Source: Pseudomonadota bacterium
GTDB lineage: Bacteria > Pseudomonadota > Gammaproteobacteria > Burkholderiales > Burkholderiaceae_B
Length of the DNA stretch: 64,000 nt
Reading direction: 5' to 3'
Assembly: GCA_023440825.1 (NCBI GenBank)
Contig: JAEXRL010000026.1
Location: 155,324-219,323, forward strand
The position numbers and the translations under genes were made by a program. The notes under the pieces are model-generated. The model was not told the origin of the DNA. It searched no databases and saw nothing but the letters and a program-made list of their open reading frames with translations. Below are positions 32,425 through 40,583 of this stretch, one piece after another (within the stretch, counting starts at the first letter, position 1; every line of letters starts with the position of its first letter).

Positions 32425-35096
32425 TGGAAAATCTGCGACCGAAGCAGCCAGAGGCCCGATCTATGGTCTTTGCAGAAGGGGCACTGTGGGTCCGCGCTGA
32501 CTTTCATCTGCATACTCGAGCGGACCGTGAATTCAAGTTCACGGGAGATGACAACTTCTACAACAGCAACTATGTGGATGCGTTGGAGAAAGCGGGCATC
32601 CGATTGGGCGTCATCACCAACCACAATAAGTTCGACTTCGAAGAATTCAAGGCACTGAGAAAGACTGCCCAGAAGAAGGGCATTGCGCTGCTGCCAGGCG
32701 TTGAGTTGTCGGTCAATGACGGGGCTAATGGTATCCACACGCTTGTTGTCTTTTCAGATGATTGGTTGGCCGATGCTCATGACCATATCAACCCCTTCTT
32801 GGGCGTCGCGTTCAAAGGAAAAGTTCCAGCCCAGTATGAGCAGGAAAATGGTCGATCTTCGCTGTCTCTGGTTAACACCATCGAGGAGTTGGAAAGCTAC
32901 CACCGCGACTTCTTTCTTGTCTTTGCTCATGTCGAAGCGCCGAGTGGGCTTTGGGCCGAGTTGGATGGGGGGCGTCTTGCTGAGCTGGGTCGAAATGAGT
33001 TATTTCGCCGCCGCACGTTTGGCTTTCAGAAGGTGCGCACGTACAACAAGGTGCAAGAGAAAAACAAACCCTGCCGGACTAAAGCACAGCAGCATCTAGG
33101 TGAATGGTACCCCGCCGAACTCGAAGGTTGCGACGCCAAATGCATAGAAGACATTGGCCAGGGCAAAGCCTGTTATCTAAAATTGGGCGAGCTGTCCTTC
33201 GAGGCGGTCAAGTTTGCCTTGAGCGATCCGGCTGGGCGGGTAGCCATGGTGCCGCCAAAACATCAAGGGTCGCACATTCGCAGTATCCATTTCGACGGTG
33301 GCATTCTCGACGGGCAAACGCTGTATTTTTCGCCCGAACTGAACACACTGATTGGCATCCGGGGCAGCGGCAAATCATCCATCCTGGAGGCAGTACGCTA
33401 TGCCCTCGACATTCCACATGGCGAGAAGGCGCAGGACACCAAGTACAAGGATGAACTGATCCGCCACACCTTGGGTAGCGGCGGCAAGGTAACGCTGACG
33501 GCTTGTGACGTCTACGGACAGGAATTCACCATCTCGCGCATCTTCCGGGAAGCGCCGAACGTCTACCTGGACGGTAAGTTGCAACCCGGCGTGTCGATCT
33601 GGGAGACCGTACTGCGCCGTCCGATTTACTTCGGTCAGAAGGATCTTTCCAGCACCGGCGAAGGCTTCGAGACCGATCTGGTGGAAAAGCTGGTTGGTGA
33701 GAAGCTGCGTGTGCTGCGTGACGAAATTGAGGTTCAACGCCAGCGCGTGCGCGACGCTGCTCAGCGCTGGCTCAAGCTCAGCAACACGGCCGAACTCAGG
33801 CGCGACTTCGAGACCCAACTAAATGATGCCAACTTCCGTCTGAGCAAATTCACGGAACACGGCGTCGCCGACAAGCTGCAAAAGCGCCTCGGCTTTCAGC
33901 AGGACGCCACTGCGCTCGCACGCATGAAGGAGCGGGCAGACGGCTTCATCCTAGCCCTAGGGCAGTTGATTGCCGAGCATGAGGACGAGTTGCGCAACGC
34001 GACGAGTTACGTGTCCAAGCAGAACCCAGATTTCTTCACGGCCTACTACGCCGAGTTCTCCAAGCTCGTTGCCAAGGTCGATCAACTCAAGCAGATCGAG
34101 CAAGACGCGCGAGTCATTGCGAGTCGCCTCCAGACCAAACAGGGCGAGTTTGAAGGCGCAAGCACGAACCTTCAGGAGGAGTTTGCGCAGGTCGAACGTC
34201 AGCTGGCTCAGGAGCTCAAGCAGACCGGCATGACAGCTATTCAGCCGGACGACTTCCTGACCCAGCAGCAACGCAAGACCAAGGCGGAGCAAATGCTTCA
34301 GGCGCTGGCCAAGCAGGAATCACAGCAAACCAGCATCCGAGATGCGCTGTTTGCCGAGATCGACAAACTCAATGAACTATGGCTGCGCGAGTTCAACACC
34401 ATCAAGATAGAGCTAGACCGCGTGAACTCTGGCCACACAGCCCTGCAGATCGAAGCAGACTTCAAGGGGGGCAAGGAAGCCGCCATTAGCTTCATGCAAC
34501 AGCTCTTCAAGGGCAGCAACATCCGCGAAACCACGCTGCGCGTAGTGATGGAGGACTATGCAGATTTCGGCGGCCTCCTGCGTGCCCTGCCGGGAGCCTT
34601 GGCGAAGGCCGGCAGCACCCCCGAGGTCTTCGAAAAGACCTTCATGCAGAACCTGACCGAGTTCATCACCTGGCAGGTGCCCAACCGCTTCGTCATCCGC
34701 TATCGCGGCAAAGAGTTGAAGCACCACTCTCTCGGGCAGCGCGCTTCGGCGCTGTTGCTGTATGTGCTCAGCCAACGCCAGAACGACGTGATCATCATTG
34801 ACCAACCAGAAGACGATCTGGACAACCAGACCATCTACGACGATGTGATCAAGCTGCTACGGGAAATGAAGCCACACGCCCAATTCATCTTCGCCACCCA
34901 CAACGCCAACTTCCCGGTGCTGGGTGACGCGGAACAGGTGCACGCCTGCCAATACCAGGACGAGAAGGTCGCCACGCGAAGCGGCAGTATCGACGCCCGC
35001 CCGGTGCAGGACGCCATCATCAACATCATGGAGGGAGGCCAGGAAGCCTTCAACCGTCGCAAAGAGGTCTACAACCTATGGAAACCACAGAGCTGA
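32421..35096 (+). CDS. PHP-domain plus SMC-like ATPase (TrlF-type) defence protein
   Basis: The 891-residue protein opens with a PHP metal-dependent phosphoesterase domain: HLHT at residues 29-32, TNHNK with His68, PGVEL with Glu95 and FAHVEAPSG. An ABC/SMC-type ATPase follows: Walker A IRGSGKSS at about 313-320, a long coiled-coil middle (about 430-700), signature-like HSLGQRAS, Walker B VIIIDQPEDDLD near 790-801 and the H-loop ATHNANF. This layout suggests an ATP-gated nuclease acting on nucleic acid ends or tRNA. The start has AAGGA at a good distance, and the gene overlaps its downstream partner by 19 bases. Function is inferred from domains and context. Confidence 0.85.
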   Translation: MMENLRPKQPEARSMVFAEGALWVRADFHLHTRADREFKFTGDDNFYNSNYVDALEKAGIRLGVITNHNKFDFEEFKALRKTAQKKGIALLPGVELSVNDGANGIHTLVVFSDDWLADAHDHINPFLGVAFKGKVPAQYEQENGRSSLSLVNTIEELESYHRDFFLVFAHVEAPSGLWAELDGGRLAELGRNELFRRRTFGFQKVRTYNKVQEKNKPCRTKAQQHLGEWYPAELEGCDAKCIEDIGQGKACYLKLGELSFEAVKFALSDPAGRVAMVPPKHQGSHIRSIHFDGGILDGQTLYFSPELNTLIGIRGSGKSSILEAVRYALDIPHGEKAQDTKYKDELIRHTLGSGGKVTLTACDVYGQEFTISRIFREAPNVYLDGKLQPGVSIWETVLRRPIYFGQKDLSSTGEGFETDLVEKLVGEKLRVLRDEIEVQRQRVRDAAQRWLKLSNTAELRRDFETQLNDANFRLSKFTEHGVADKLQKRLGFQQDATALARMKERADGFILALGQLIAEHEDELRNATSYVSKQNPDFFTAYYAEFSKLVAKVDQLKQIEQDARVIASRLQTKQGEFEGASTNLQEEFAQVERQLAQELKQTGMTAIQPDDFLTQQQRKTKAEQMLQALAKQESQQTSIRDALFAEIDKLNELWLREFNTIKIELDRVNSGHTALQIEADFKGGKEAAISFMQQLFKGSNIRETTLRVVMEDYADFGGLLRALPGALAKAGSTPEVFEKTFMQNLTEFITWQVPNRFVIRYRGKELKHHSLGQRASALLLYVLSQRQNDVIIIDQPEDDLDNQTIYDDVIKLLREMKPHAQFIFATHNANFPVLGDAEQVHACQYQDEKVATRSGSIDARPVQDAIINIMEGGQEAFNRRKEVYNLWKPQS

Positions 35097-36166
35097 TCGA
35101 TCTGCTTAGCCGAGGCGAGGGCAGTCGGCAACAGTTCAAGACGGACATCAACAATGCCGACGCCTTGGCAGCAGAGATCGTTGCCTTCAGCAACACAGCT
35201 GGTGGTCGCATCTTCATTGGGGTGAACGACGACGGTTCGGTGCGCGGTCTATCCGGTGCCGACGTTGCTCGTCTTAATATGCTCATCGCCAACGTGGCCT
35301 CGCAGGTCGTGCGCCCCGCCGTGAACCCGCTCACAGAAAACGTGCCCCACCCGGCAGGCATGGTGTTGGTGCTCTCCATCGCTGAAGGCGTCAACAAGCC
35401 CTACATGGACAAGAACGGCGCAATTTGGGTTAAGAACGGTTCGGACAAGCGCCGTGCTACCTCGCGCGAGGAATTGCAGCGCCTGTTCCAGCAAGCGGGC
35501 TTGGTGCATGCTGACGAAACGCCCGTAACGGGCTTGAGCGCAGGTGATGTGGACATGCCCTATTTCGAAACCTTCTTCGAGAAGCAATTCGGTGTGCCGC
35601 TCGCCCAGCATAACCAGCCGCTGCCGCAATTGCTGGCCAACATGAACCTGATGAACCAAGGGCAGCTCAACGTGGCAGGCGGTCTGCTATTTGCCAAATC
35701 ACCGCACTACGCGCTACCCGCCTTCATCGTCAAGTCCGTTGCTTTTGTCGGCACCGAGATTGAGGACGAACGCTATATCGACAGCCGCGACATCACCGGC
35801 AAGCTGGCTGATGTGTTCCAGCAGACGCTGGGCTTTATCGTTGCCAACGCCCTTATCCACCGCGACTACTTCGTCAGCGCGCCGATTCGCGTACTGGTCT
35901 TCGCGGATCGTGTCGAGATCATCAGCCCAGGCCACCTGCCCAACAACCTGACTATCGAGAACATCAAGGCCGGCAACTCCAATATGCGCAATCCCATTCT
36001 GGCGTCCTTTGCTGCCAAGCTCTTGCCTTATCGCGGATTGGGTAGCGGCCTGCTGCGCTCACTGCGGGCATGGCCGCAGATCGAACTTGTCGATGATCGT
36101 GTCGGCAATCTGTTCAAGGCTATCGTGGCGCGTCCGAGTATGTTGGAGTCGGCCGGAAGTTCTTGA
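35078..36166 (+). CDS. AlbA_2 (divergent AAA/Schlafen-like) and HATPase domain protein
   Basis: The 362-residue protein begins with an AlbA_2 domain (EGSRQQFKTDINNADALA, IVAFSNTAGGRIFIGVNDDG), a fold shared with Schlafen-type nucleic-acid-binding or nuclease proteins. Its C-terminal half is of the HATPase_c_4/RecG-related type (NALIHRDYFVSAPIRVLVF, RGLGSGLLRSLRAWP). It starts inside the last codons of the PHP-ATPase gene (19-base overlap), so the two are translationally coupled and probably form one complex. Annotators often call such proteins transcriptional regulators or RecG-like helicases, neither of which is shown here. A defence role is inferred from the operon. Confidence 0.85.
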   Translation: METTELIDLLSRGEGSRQQFKTDINNADALAAEIVAFSNTAGGRIFIGVNDDGSVRGLSGADVARLNMLIANVASQVVRPAVNPLTENVPHPAGMVLVLSIAEGVNKPYMDKNGAIWVKNGSDKRRATSREELQRLFQQAGLVHADETPVTGLSAGDVDMPYFETFFEKQFGVPLAQHNQPLPQLLANMNLMNQGQLNVAGGLLFAKSPHYALPAFIVKSVAFVGTEIEDERYIDSRDITGKLADVFQQTLGFIVANALIHRDYFVSAPIRVLVFADRVEIISPGHLPNNLTIENIKAGNSNMRNPILASFAAKLLPYRGLGSGLLRSLRAWPQIELVDDRVGNLFKAIVARPSMLESAGSS

Positions 36167-36228
36167 CTGATCGGCTGGGCGGGTGGTGAATAGTCTTTTG
36201 GTTTTTAAAGCGTCGCTATGGTGTCAGC

Positions 36229-36369
36229 ATGAAACCGTATGACGAAAACGAACCGTTCTTCATCACCGAGGAAGCCGAAGCTGAGATGATCGCCGCCGGT
36301 TACGAGTTCGAGCCGCCGCCAATTGCCTGCACGGGACGTCTGCGCGACGTGCTGCAGCCGTATGATTGA
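36229..36369 (+). CDS. 46-codon ORF, unknown, acidic
   Basis: ATG 36229 opens a 46-codon frame (begins MKPYDENEPFFITEEAEAEM) that is acidic, Pro-rich near the end and has the GC-rich third positions of the preceding operon. It lies 62 bases after the AlbA_2 gene and overlaps the next ORF by eight bases. It could be a small antitoxin- or adaptor-like protein of the same block. No family is recognised. Confidence 0.45.
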   Translation: MKPYDENEPFFITEEAEAEMIAAGYEFEPPPIACTGRLRDVLQPYD

Positions 36370-36451
36370 TGTCGAGCTAGCGTTGCAGCCGGGCGAGATT
36401 GCCGACCAGGAGCGCAAGTGCCGGAAGAACAAGCCATTTTCAGCTGGTTAA
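36362..36451 (+). CDS. 29-codon ORF overlapping the preceding one; unknown
   Basis: ATG 36362 begins inside the last codons of the 46-codon ORF and gives a 29-residue basic-tailed product (begins MIDVELALQPGEIADQERKC). The overlap, composition and acidic-then-basic pairing hint at a truncated second gene of a two-gene module. The GC-rich block ends here and the sequence turns AT-rich. Confidence 0.3.
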   Translation: MIDVELALQPGEIADQERKCRKNKPFSAG

Positions 36452-36556
36452 GCTGACCATGGTATTTTTCGTGGTATTGCTACGATTTATGTTTTTAAGT
36501 GGTTGTAAATAAAGGATATTATTCCATGGTTTATAATCGAGTGGGAATCATCAATG

Positions 36557-36576
36557 GTAGGCGCTGTTGCGCCTAC
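36557..36576. terminator. Stem-loop between the defence block and integrase 2
   Basis: GTAGGCGC/GCGCCTAC arms enclose a TGTT loop. It lies between the convergent small ORFs and the integrase stop at 36604. There is no U-tract, so it may be a terminator or a repeat-type element. Confidence 0.4.
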
Positions 36577-36603
36577 ACCCTTGCACTGTTTGTAGCTGCT
36601 AAG

Positions 36604-37890
36604 TTAGTGCTGTGATGGCCTTGTTTTGGTGGAGATCATAAGATCTTGCTGGGAAAATTCAAACGGATTAACGGCTTTTTCTCTGTTCGCATCTAAAAAA
36701 TCAGCCCACCATTGCATCATCAGTCTGCGTTCATCTAAATGTTCGGCCTTATGAATATATGCCGCTCGGACAGAGTTTCTCTCTTGGTGGCTCATCTGTC
36801 GTTCTACGGCATCCCTAGACCACAGTTTTGATTCAATCAGAGCACTACAGGCCATGGTCCTAAAACCGTGGCCACAGACCTCTGTTTTGGTGTCATAACC
36901 CATTGTCCGTAACGCGCTATTAACCGTATTTTCACTCATGACTTTCTTAGAGTTATTGTCATTTGTGAAAATAAGCTCTTTATCACCAGTCCAGTTATAA
37001 ATGCGTCTCAATATTGTTATTGATTGAGTGCTGAGTGGTACAAGGTGAGGGGTACGCATTTTAGAGCCGCGGTGGGAGAAGCGCATGCCTTCAATTGGTT
37101 CTCGTTCTGCGGGAATTGTCCAAAGAGCTCGCTCAAAATCTATCTCGCTCCAACGAGCAAATCGCATTTCACTTGACCGTACAAAAACACGTAGTGCGAG
37201 CTCAACAGTAAGGGTTGTAAGTACTCTACCTTTGTAGCTGCTAATTTTTTCTAAAAGCTCTGGTATGCGCTCAAAAGGTAAGGCTGGGCGGTGCTTTTCT
37301 TTACTGGTCGGAACTGCACCAGCGATATCTTGTGCTGGATTGAAGTCAATCAGGCCGCTTTGAACAGCAAAACGCATAATCGATGTGATGCGCTGCTGTA
37401 AGCGGGAGGCTACCTCTAAGCGGTCAGAGTCTACAACAGCACGAATGGGTACGAGTAGGTCACGTGTTTTAAGATCTTTAATGTCTGTTTTGCCTATAAC
37501 TGGAAAAATATCAGCTACTAGGCTTTGCAGCACCCTATCTCGGTGAGATTCAGACCATGTTCTATTGTTGGCGTGCCACGCTCTGGCAACATCCTCAAAG
37601 GTAGTGCCATTGCACTCTTCAAATCGCTCTTGTTTTTTTTGCTCACTTGGATCTACGCCTTCAGCCAATAGTTGTTTGGCATCGGCGCGTTTAGTCCGAG
37701 CTGCTGCAAGTGTGGTGGCTGGATAGACTCCCAGCGCTAGGGTTTTTTGTTTGCCGTTAAATCTATAACTAAGTCGCCAATACTTGGAGCCGTTAGGATG
37801 AACAAGTAAGTGCATTCCTTCGCCATCGGTTAGCTTATATGGTTTATCGGCAGACTTTGCTGCGCGTATCTGCGTATCACTGAGAGCCAT
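36604..37890 (-). CDS. P4-type tyrosine integrase (second, nested)
   Basis: The start is placed at ATG 37890 (MALSDTQIRAAKSADKPYKL), the standard beginning of P4-family integrases; the frame extends upstream without coding character. The 428-residue protein has the N-terminal arm-binding domain (LTDGEGMHLLVHPNGSKYWR), the core-binding domain and the catalytic set: Arg in ELALRVFVRSSEM, HxxR in CGHGFRTMAC, His in QMSHQERN and the nucleophilic Tyr in RAAYIHKAE. Upstream of its start lies a tRNA 3' end with terminator, its likely attachment site. It differs strongly from the integrase at 38159 and so marks a second, nested element. Confidence 0.9.
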   Translation of the reverse strand: MALSDTQIRAAKSADKPYKLTDGEGMHLLVHPNGSKYWRLSYRFNGKQKTLALGVYPATTLAAARTKRADAKQLLAEGVDPSEQKKQERFEECNGTTFEDVARAWHANNRTWSESHRDRVLQSLVADIFPVIGKTDIKDLKTRDLLVPIRAVVDSDRLEVASRLQQRITSIMRFAVQSGLIDFNPAQDIAGAVPTSKEKHRPALPFERIPELLEKISSYKGRVLTTLTVELALRVFVRSSEMRFARWSEIDFERALWTIPAEREPIEGMRFSHRGSKMRTPHLVPLSTQSITILRRIYNWTGDKELIFTNDNNSKKVMSENTVNSALRTMGYDTKTEVCGHGFRTMACSALIESKLWSRDAVERQMSHQERNSVRAAYIHKAEHLDERRLMMQWWADFLDANREKAVNPFEFSQQDLMISTKTRPSQH

Positions 37891-38040
37891 GACTGTTGGT
37901 ACATTCTTTGATGAGTAGAGGTTGTACCAGCATATACCAACACTTATACCAACAACAAATGCTTGATGTGGGTAGACTTTAGTTGATCTGGGGAGAGTGT
38001 AAATGCTTGGAAAGCCTTGTAAACGCTGGGTTTTAGGCAA

Positions 38041-38067
38041 AAAAATAGACCTCAGTTGAGGTCTATT
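38041..38067 (-). terminator. tRNA-type terminator beside the nested attachment site
   Basis: Eleven-base perfect arms AATAGACCTCA/TGAGGTCTATT with a 2-base loop are followed on the minus strand by six T. It lies just downstream of the tRNA 3' fragment, as expected for a terminator copied together with a tRNA end during integration. Confidence 0.8.
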
Positions 38068-38077
38068 TAGTATTCTG

Positions 38078-38110
38078 TGGTGCCCGGGGCCGGAATCGAG
38101 CCGGCGCGTC
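38078..38110 (-). other. tRNA 3'-end fragment (Leu-like), putative attachment site of the nested element
   Basis: On the minus strand a perfect T-stem (GCCGG/CCGGC, loop CTCGATT), the 3' acceptor strand CCCGGGC, A73 and CCA are present. There is no D-arm or anticodon arm upstream, so it is not a working tRNA. The acceptor strand and the sequence before the T-arm resemble tRNA-Leu, but identity is uncertain. P4-type integrases regenerate such tRNA ends at one side of their element. Confidence 0.65.
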
Positions 38111-38158
38111 TTGCTGCGGTAATTTTGAGTTATCTGGTATTGGTTGAAAAAAAGCATT

Positions 38159-39367
38159 TCACAGTAGCAGTTTAAGTTTCTTGGCAAGTAGTTCCAAAGC
38201 CTCTTTTCTTTCATCAAAATAATCATGCCGATTATAAACTCCCTCTACGCCTTTAAGCTTATGGTTCAGGCACCGCTCAGCCACATGACTGGGCACACCT
38301 ATAGCAGCTAATAAGCTTCTACAAGTACGCCGTAAGTCGTGCACGGTAAAGTACTCAAGATCTCCCATTTTGTTTTCAGGCTGTACTGCCTTACCTGACT
38401 CTTTGCCGAATAGTTTAGCTATCGCTCGGTTTAAGGTGTCTTTGCCCATGTGGGGCACTTTGCTTGGTCTTCTGTTTGGGAAGACGTAAGGAGAGCCAAA
38501 GGCACGAACCTTGAGTTCCTGTAGACACTCAAGGGCTAAGTCTGGCAAGGGGATATCAATAGCGGCACCAGACTTACTACGTACGCTAGGCAGGTACCAA
38601 ATTTTTGCTTCTAGATCGAATTCGCTCCATGGTGCTTCGGTTAACTCGCCTTTGCGTACTCCTAATAGCACCAAAAGGGCGCAAGCTAAGTAGTTGTCAC
38701 GAGTGAAGCTGTCTATCTCTTCTTTGAACTTTTTAAACACAAAAGAGAGCTCTTCTAGTGTTAAGGCTCTGTCCCTGCTGTTTTCTATGCCCCCGGCATC
38801 CGCTACGTCAAAAGCGCTAGCAGGGTTGTGGGTGATGATATCCAACTTGATGGCATGGTTAAACAGTTGCTTGCAGTAGAGCAGGGCATCGTTAGCAATA
38901 GTGGGTCTATTGCTTTCAGCGATGTTTCGCAGAACTTGCCTAATGTCTCGCCCTGTGACGGCTGTCGGTTGCATTTGACCGATCACGGGGGCGATGTCTT
39001 TTGTGTAAACGCGGAAGGGGATGTAATGGTGTTTAAGGCGTTTTATGTTGCCTTCATGCCAGTCAGTAAATAGATCATCTACTGTATCCATAGGGCCGTA
39101 TATGGCTCTTTTTTTCTCTATAAGCGGATCAAGGCCTTCACGGAGCTGCTTCATCTTTAGCACAGCCTCTGTTCGAGCATCAGCAAGGGATAGGTCATCC
39201 ACTTTGCCAAGCGTCATTTGCTTACGCTTTCCGTTGGAGGTGAAGCGTAGCGCCCAATAAGCACGACCCCTGCTAGGTACTACAAGGTAAAGACCATTGC
39301 CATCGGCGAAGTGCCCAGGGTTGCCTCTGAGCTTTGCGCTAACTTCCTTGCTTGTAAGTGCTGACAT
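38159..39367 (-). CDS. P4-type tyrosine integrase of the yicC island
   Basis: The 402-residue protein starts MSALTSKEVSAKLRGNPGHF and has the arm-binding domain (GLYLVVPSRGRAYWALRF), a core-binding domain and the catalytic residues: Arg in LLGVRKGEL, HDLRR with HxxR, His in CLNHKLKG and Tyr in EGVYNRHDYF. The gene lies right beside the yicC-derived attachment repeat, and three copies of TGTACTCACC lie just upstream of it. It is the intact counterpart of the remnant at 20767-21434 and is the likely enzyme for insertion and excision of the whole island. Confidence 0.92.
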   Translation of the reverse strand: MSALTSKEVSAKLRGNPGHFADGNGLYLVVPSRGRAYWALRFTSNGKRKQMTLGKVDDLSLADARTEAVLKMKQLREGLDPLIEKKRAIYGPMDTVDDLFTDWHEGNIKRLKHHYIPFRVYTKDIAPVIGQMQPTAVTGRDIRQVLRNIAESNRPTIANDALLYCKQLFNHAIKLDIITHNPASAFDVADAGGIENSRDRALTLEELSFVFKKFKEEIDSFTRDNYLACALLVLLGVRKGELTEAPWSEFDLEAKIWYLPSVRSKSGAAIDIPLPDLALECLQELKVRAFGSPYVFPNRRPSKVPHMGKDTLNRAIAKLFGKESGKAVQPENKMGDLEYFTVHDLRRTCRSLLAAIGVPSHVAERCLNHKLKGVEGVYNRHDYFDERKEALELLAKKLKLLL

Positions 39368-39384
39368 AGAAACCTTACTCCAAA

Positions 39385-39439
39385 TGTACTCACCACTGGT
39401 TGAAGTGAATTGTACTATGTACTCACCATTGTACTCACC
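39385..39439. promoter_or_regulatory. Three TGTACTCACC boxes, candidate integrase arm sites
   Basis: The 10-base box occurs exactly at 39385-39394, 39418-39427 and 39430-39439, between the integrase start and the attachment repeat. The left attachment region keeps one copy (21452-21461). Repeats at this place are typical arm-type binding sites of tyrosine integrases, and could also regulate the integrase promoter. Confidence 0.55.
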
Positions 39440-39530
39440 GTTTATTTCTTGATATGGGTGGGTGTTGGTAGAGTTGCATGGAGTAAGGTTTTGTTTAAGT
39501 CATTGAATTTATTTATTTAATTGAGTTCTA

Positions 39531-39561
39531 TTGATGCCTGTGGATATCACTCAATATTCTG
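39531..39561. repeat. Right attachment repeat, overlapping the yicC stop
   Basis: The 31-base segment TTGATGCCTGTGGATATCAC... includes the last codons of yicC (QNIE, stop) and matches 21553-21583 at 30 of 31 positions. The gene end is therefore preserved after integration. Confidence 0.85.
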
Positions 39562-40473
39562 CGCCTGTTCGCGCAGTTGTTCGATAAATAGCTTTAAGTT
39601 GATGGATGCGTTGGTGACGTCTAGGCTGCTGGCTTTGGAGCCCAGGGTGTTGGCTTCGCGGTTCATTTCTTGGAAGAGAAAGTCTAGGCGTTTGCCGGTG
39701 CTGCCTTGGCGGGCGCGTTTGTTGTTGGTGGTGGAGGTTTCGCCTTGTAGTACTAGGCGAAGCTCGCTGATGTGGGAGCGTAGGCGGGTGAGCTCTTCGG
39801 CGACGTCGATGCGCAGGGCGAATAGGGAGGATTCTTGGGCAATGCGGGCGGACAGTTCCTCGCCGCTGATTTGGGCAAAGCCTTCAGGGCTGACGCTTTG
39901 CAGGGTGTCGCTTAGGCGCTTGCTGATTTTGGCCTGTTGTTCTTGTAGTAGTTCGGGCAGTTTATGTTCCAGCTCGGCGACGATGTCTTGCATTTGCTGA
40001 CTGATCTCTAGCATGGTGTCTGCCAAGCGTTGGCCTTCCCGTGTGCGGGTGGCTTGCAGGTCGTTAAGGGCAAGTTCCAGCGCCTCCATGCACAGTGGAA
40101 GCCACAGCTCGGCGTTTAGACCGTGCTGGGTATGCGCGTGCTGGATCAGTTCGCCCAGACTGGGCGCGGGCATGTCGGGGATGCTTAAGCGTGCTTGTTG
40201 CAAGAGCTGCGCCCAGTGAACCAGTACTTCGGGCGGTAGGGATTGTTGCTGATGCTCTTGTTTTAACTGGTAGTTCAGACGCACATCCAGTTTGCCGCGT
40301 TGTAGTTGTTGGCCCAGACGCTCGCGTATGGGGCCTTCTGCATAGCGCAAATCATCAGGCAGGCGCAGGTTAATGTCCAGAAATCGATTGTTCACACTAC
40401 GCATTTCAACATTCAGCGTGCCTTGCGAGGATTCGGCCTTGGCGTTGCCATAGGCAGTCATGCTACGGATCAT
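39547..40473 (-). CDS. yicC: YicC family endoribonuclease
   Basis: From ATG 40473 the protein starts MIRSMTAYGNAKAES, the invariant N-terminus of YicC proteins (an ATG at 40509 would add 12 residues). At about 308 residues it is slightly longer than the usual 290. It has NNRFLDINLRLPDDLRYAEG, a Glu/Gln-rich coiled-coil middle and the conserved C-terminal GKRLDFLFQEMNREANTLGSK. YicC is an RNA-degrading enzyme acting on small RNAs and stress transcripts. Its last codons lie in the attachment repeat, so the island uses this core gene as its insertion site. Confidence 0.92.
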   Translation of the reverse strand: MIRSMTAYGNAKAESSQGTLNVEMRSVNNRFLDINLRLPDDLRYAEGPIRERLGQQLQRGKLDVRLNYQLKQEHQQQSLPPEVLVHWAQLLQQARLSIPDMPAPSLGELIQHAHTQHGLNAELWLPLCMEALELALNDLQATRTREGQRLADTMLEISQQMQDIVAELEHKLPELLQEQQAKISKRLSDTLQSVSPEGFAQISGEELSARIAQESSLFALRIDVAEELTRLRSHISELRLVLQGETSTTNNKRARQGSTGKRLDFLFQEMNREANTLGSKASSLDVTNASINLKLFIEQLREQAQNIE

Positions 40474-40583
40474 AAGGTAAGAGCAGTCTAGAAAGGAATA
40501 ATCCTTCATTGTAGCGCCTGTGAGCCGGTCTACGGGCTGGGTGATCCGCTACACTAAGGTCTATAGACATTGCTGGATGAACT

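Larger units (their letters stand above)
21584..39561. mobile_element. Integrated genomic island at the yicC 3' end (about 18 kb)
   Basis: The region is bounded by the 31-base direct repeat that duplicates the yicC 3' end. An intact P4-type tyrosine integrase sits immediately inside the right repeat. It carries anti-phage cargo (Kiwa, type III restriction-modification, PHP-ATPase/AlbA_2 pair), gene remnants and a second nested integrase. Base composition is patchy, from very AT-rich around 24.5-25.2 kb to GC-rich at 27-36.4 kb, which fits a mosaic origin. No conjugation genes are seen, so it is a non-conjugative, possibly mobilisable island. Confidence 0.8.

Noticed and set aside
33104..33454. 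116-codon frame within the PHP-ATPase gene
   Set aside because: An out-of-frame product of a GC-rich gene; the main frame holds Walker A and conserved PHP residues over the whole range.
38078..38110. A functional tRNA gene
   Set aside because: Only the T-arm, the 3' acceptor strand and CCA are present; no D-arm, anticodon arm or 5' acceptor strand can be found upstream, so it is an attachment-site fragment.
40095..40373. Plus-strand ORF opposite yicC
   Set aside because: It is the complement of conserved yicC coding sequence and has no features of its own.
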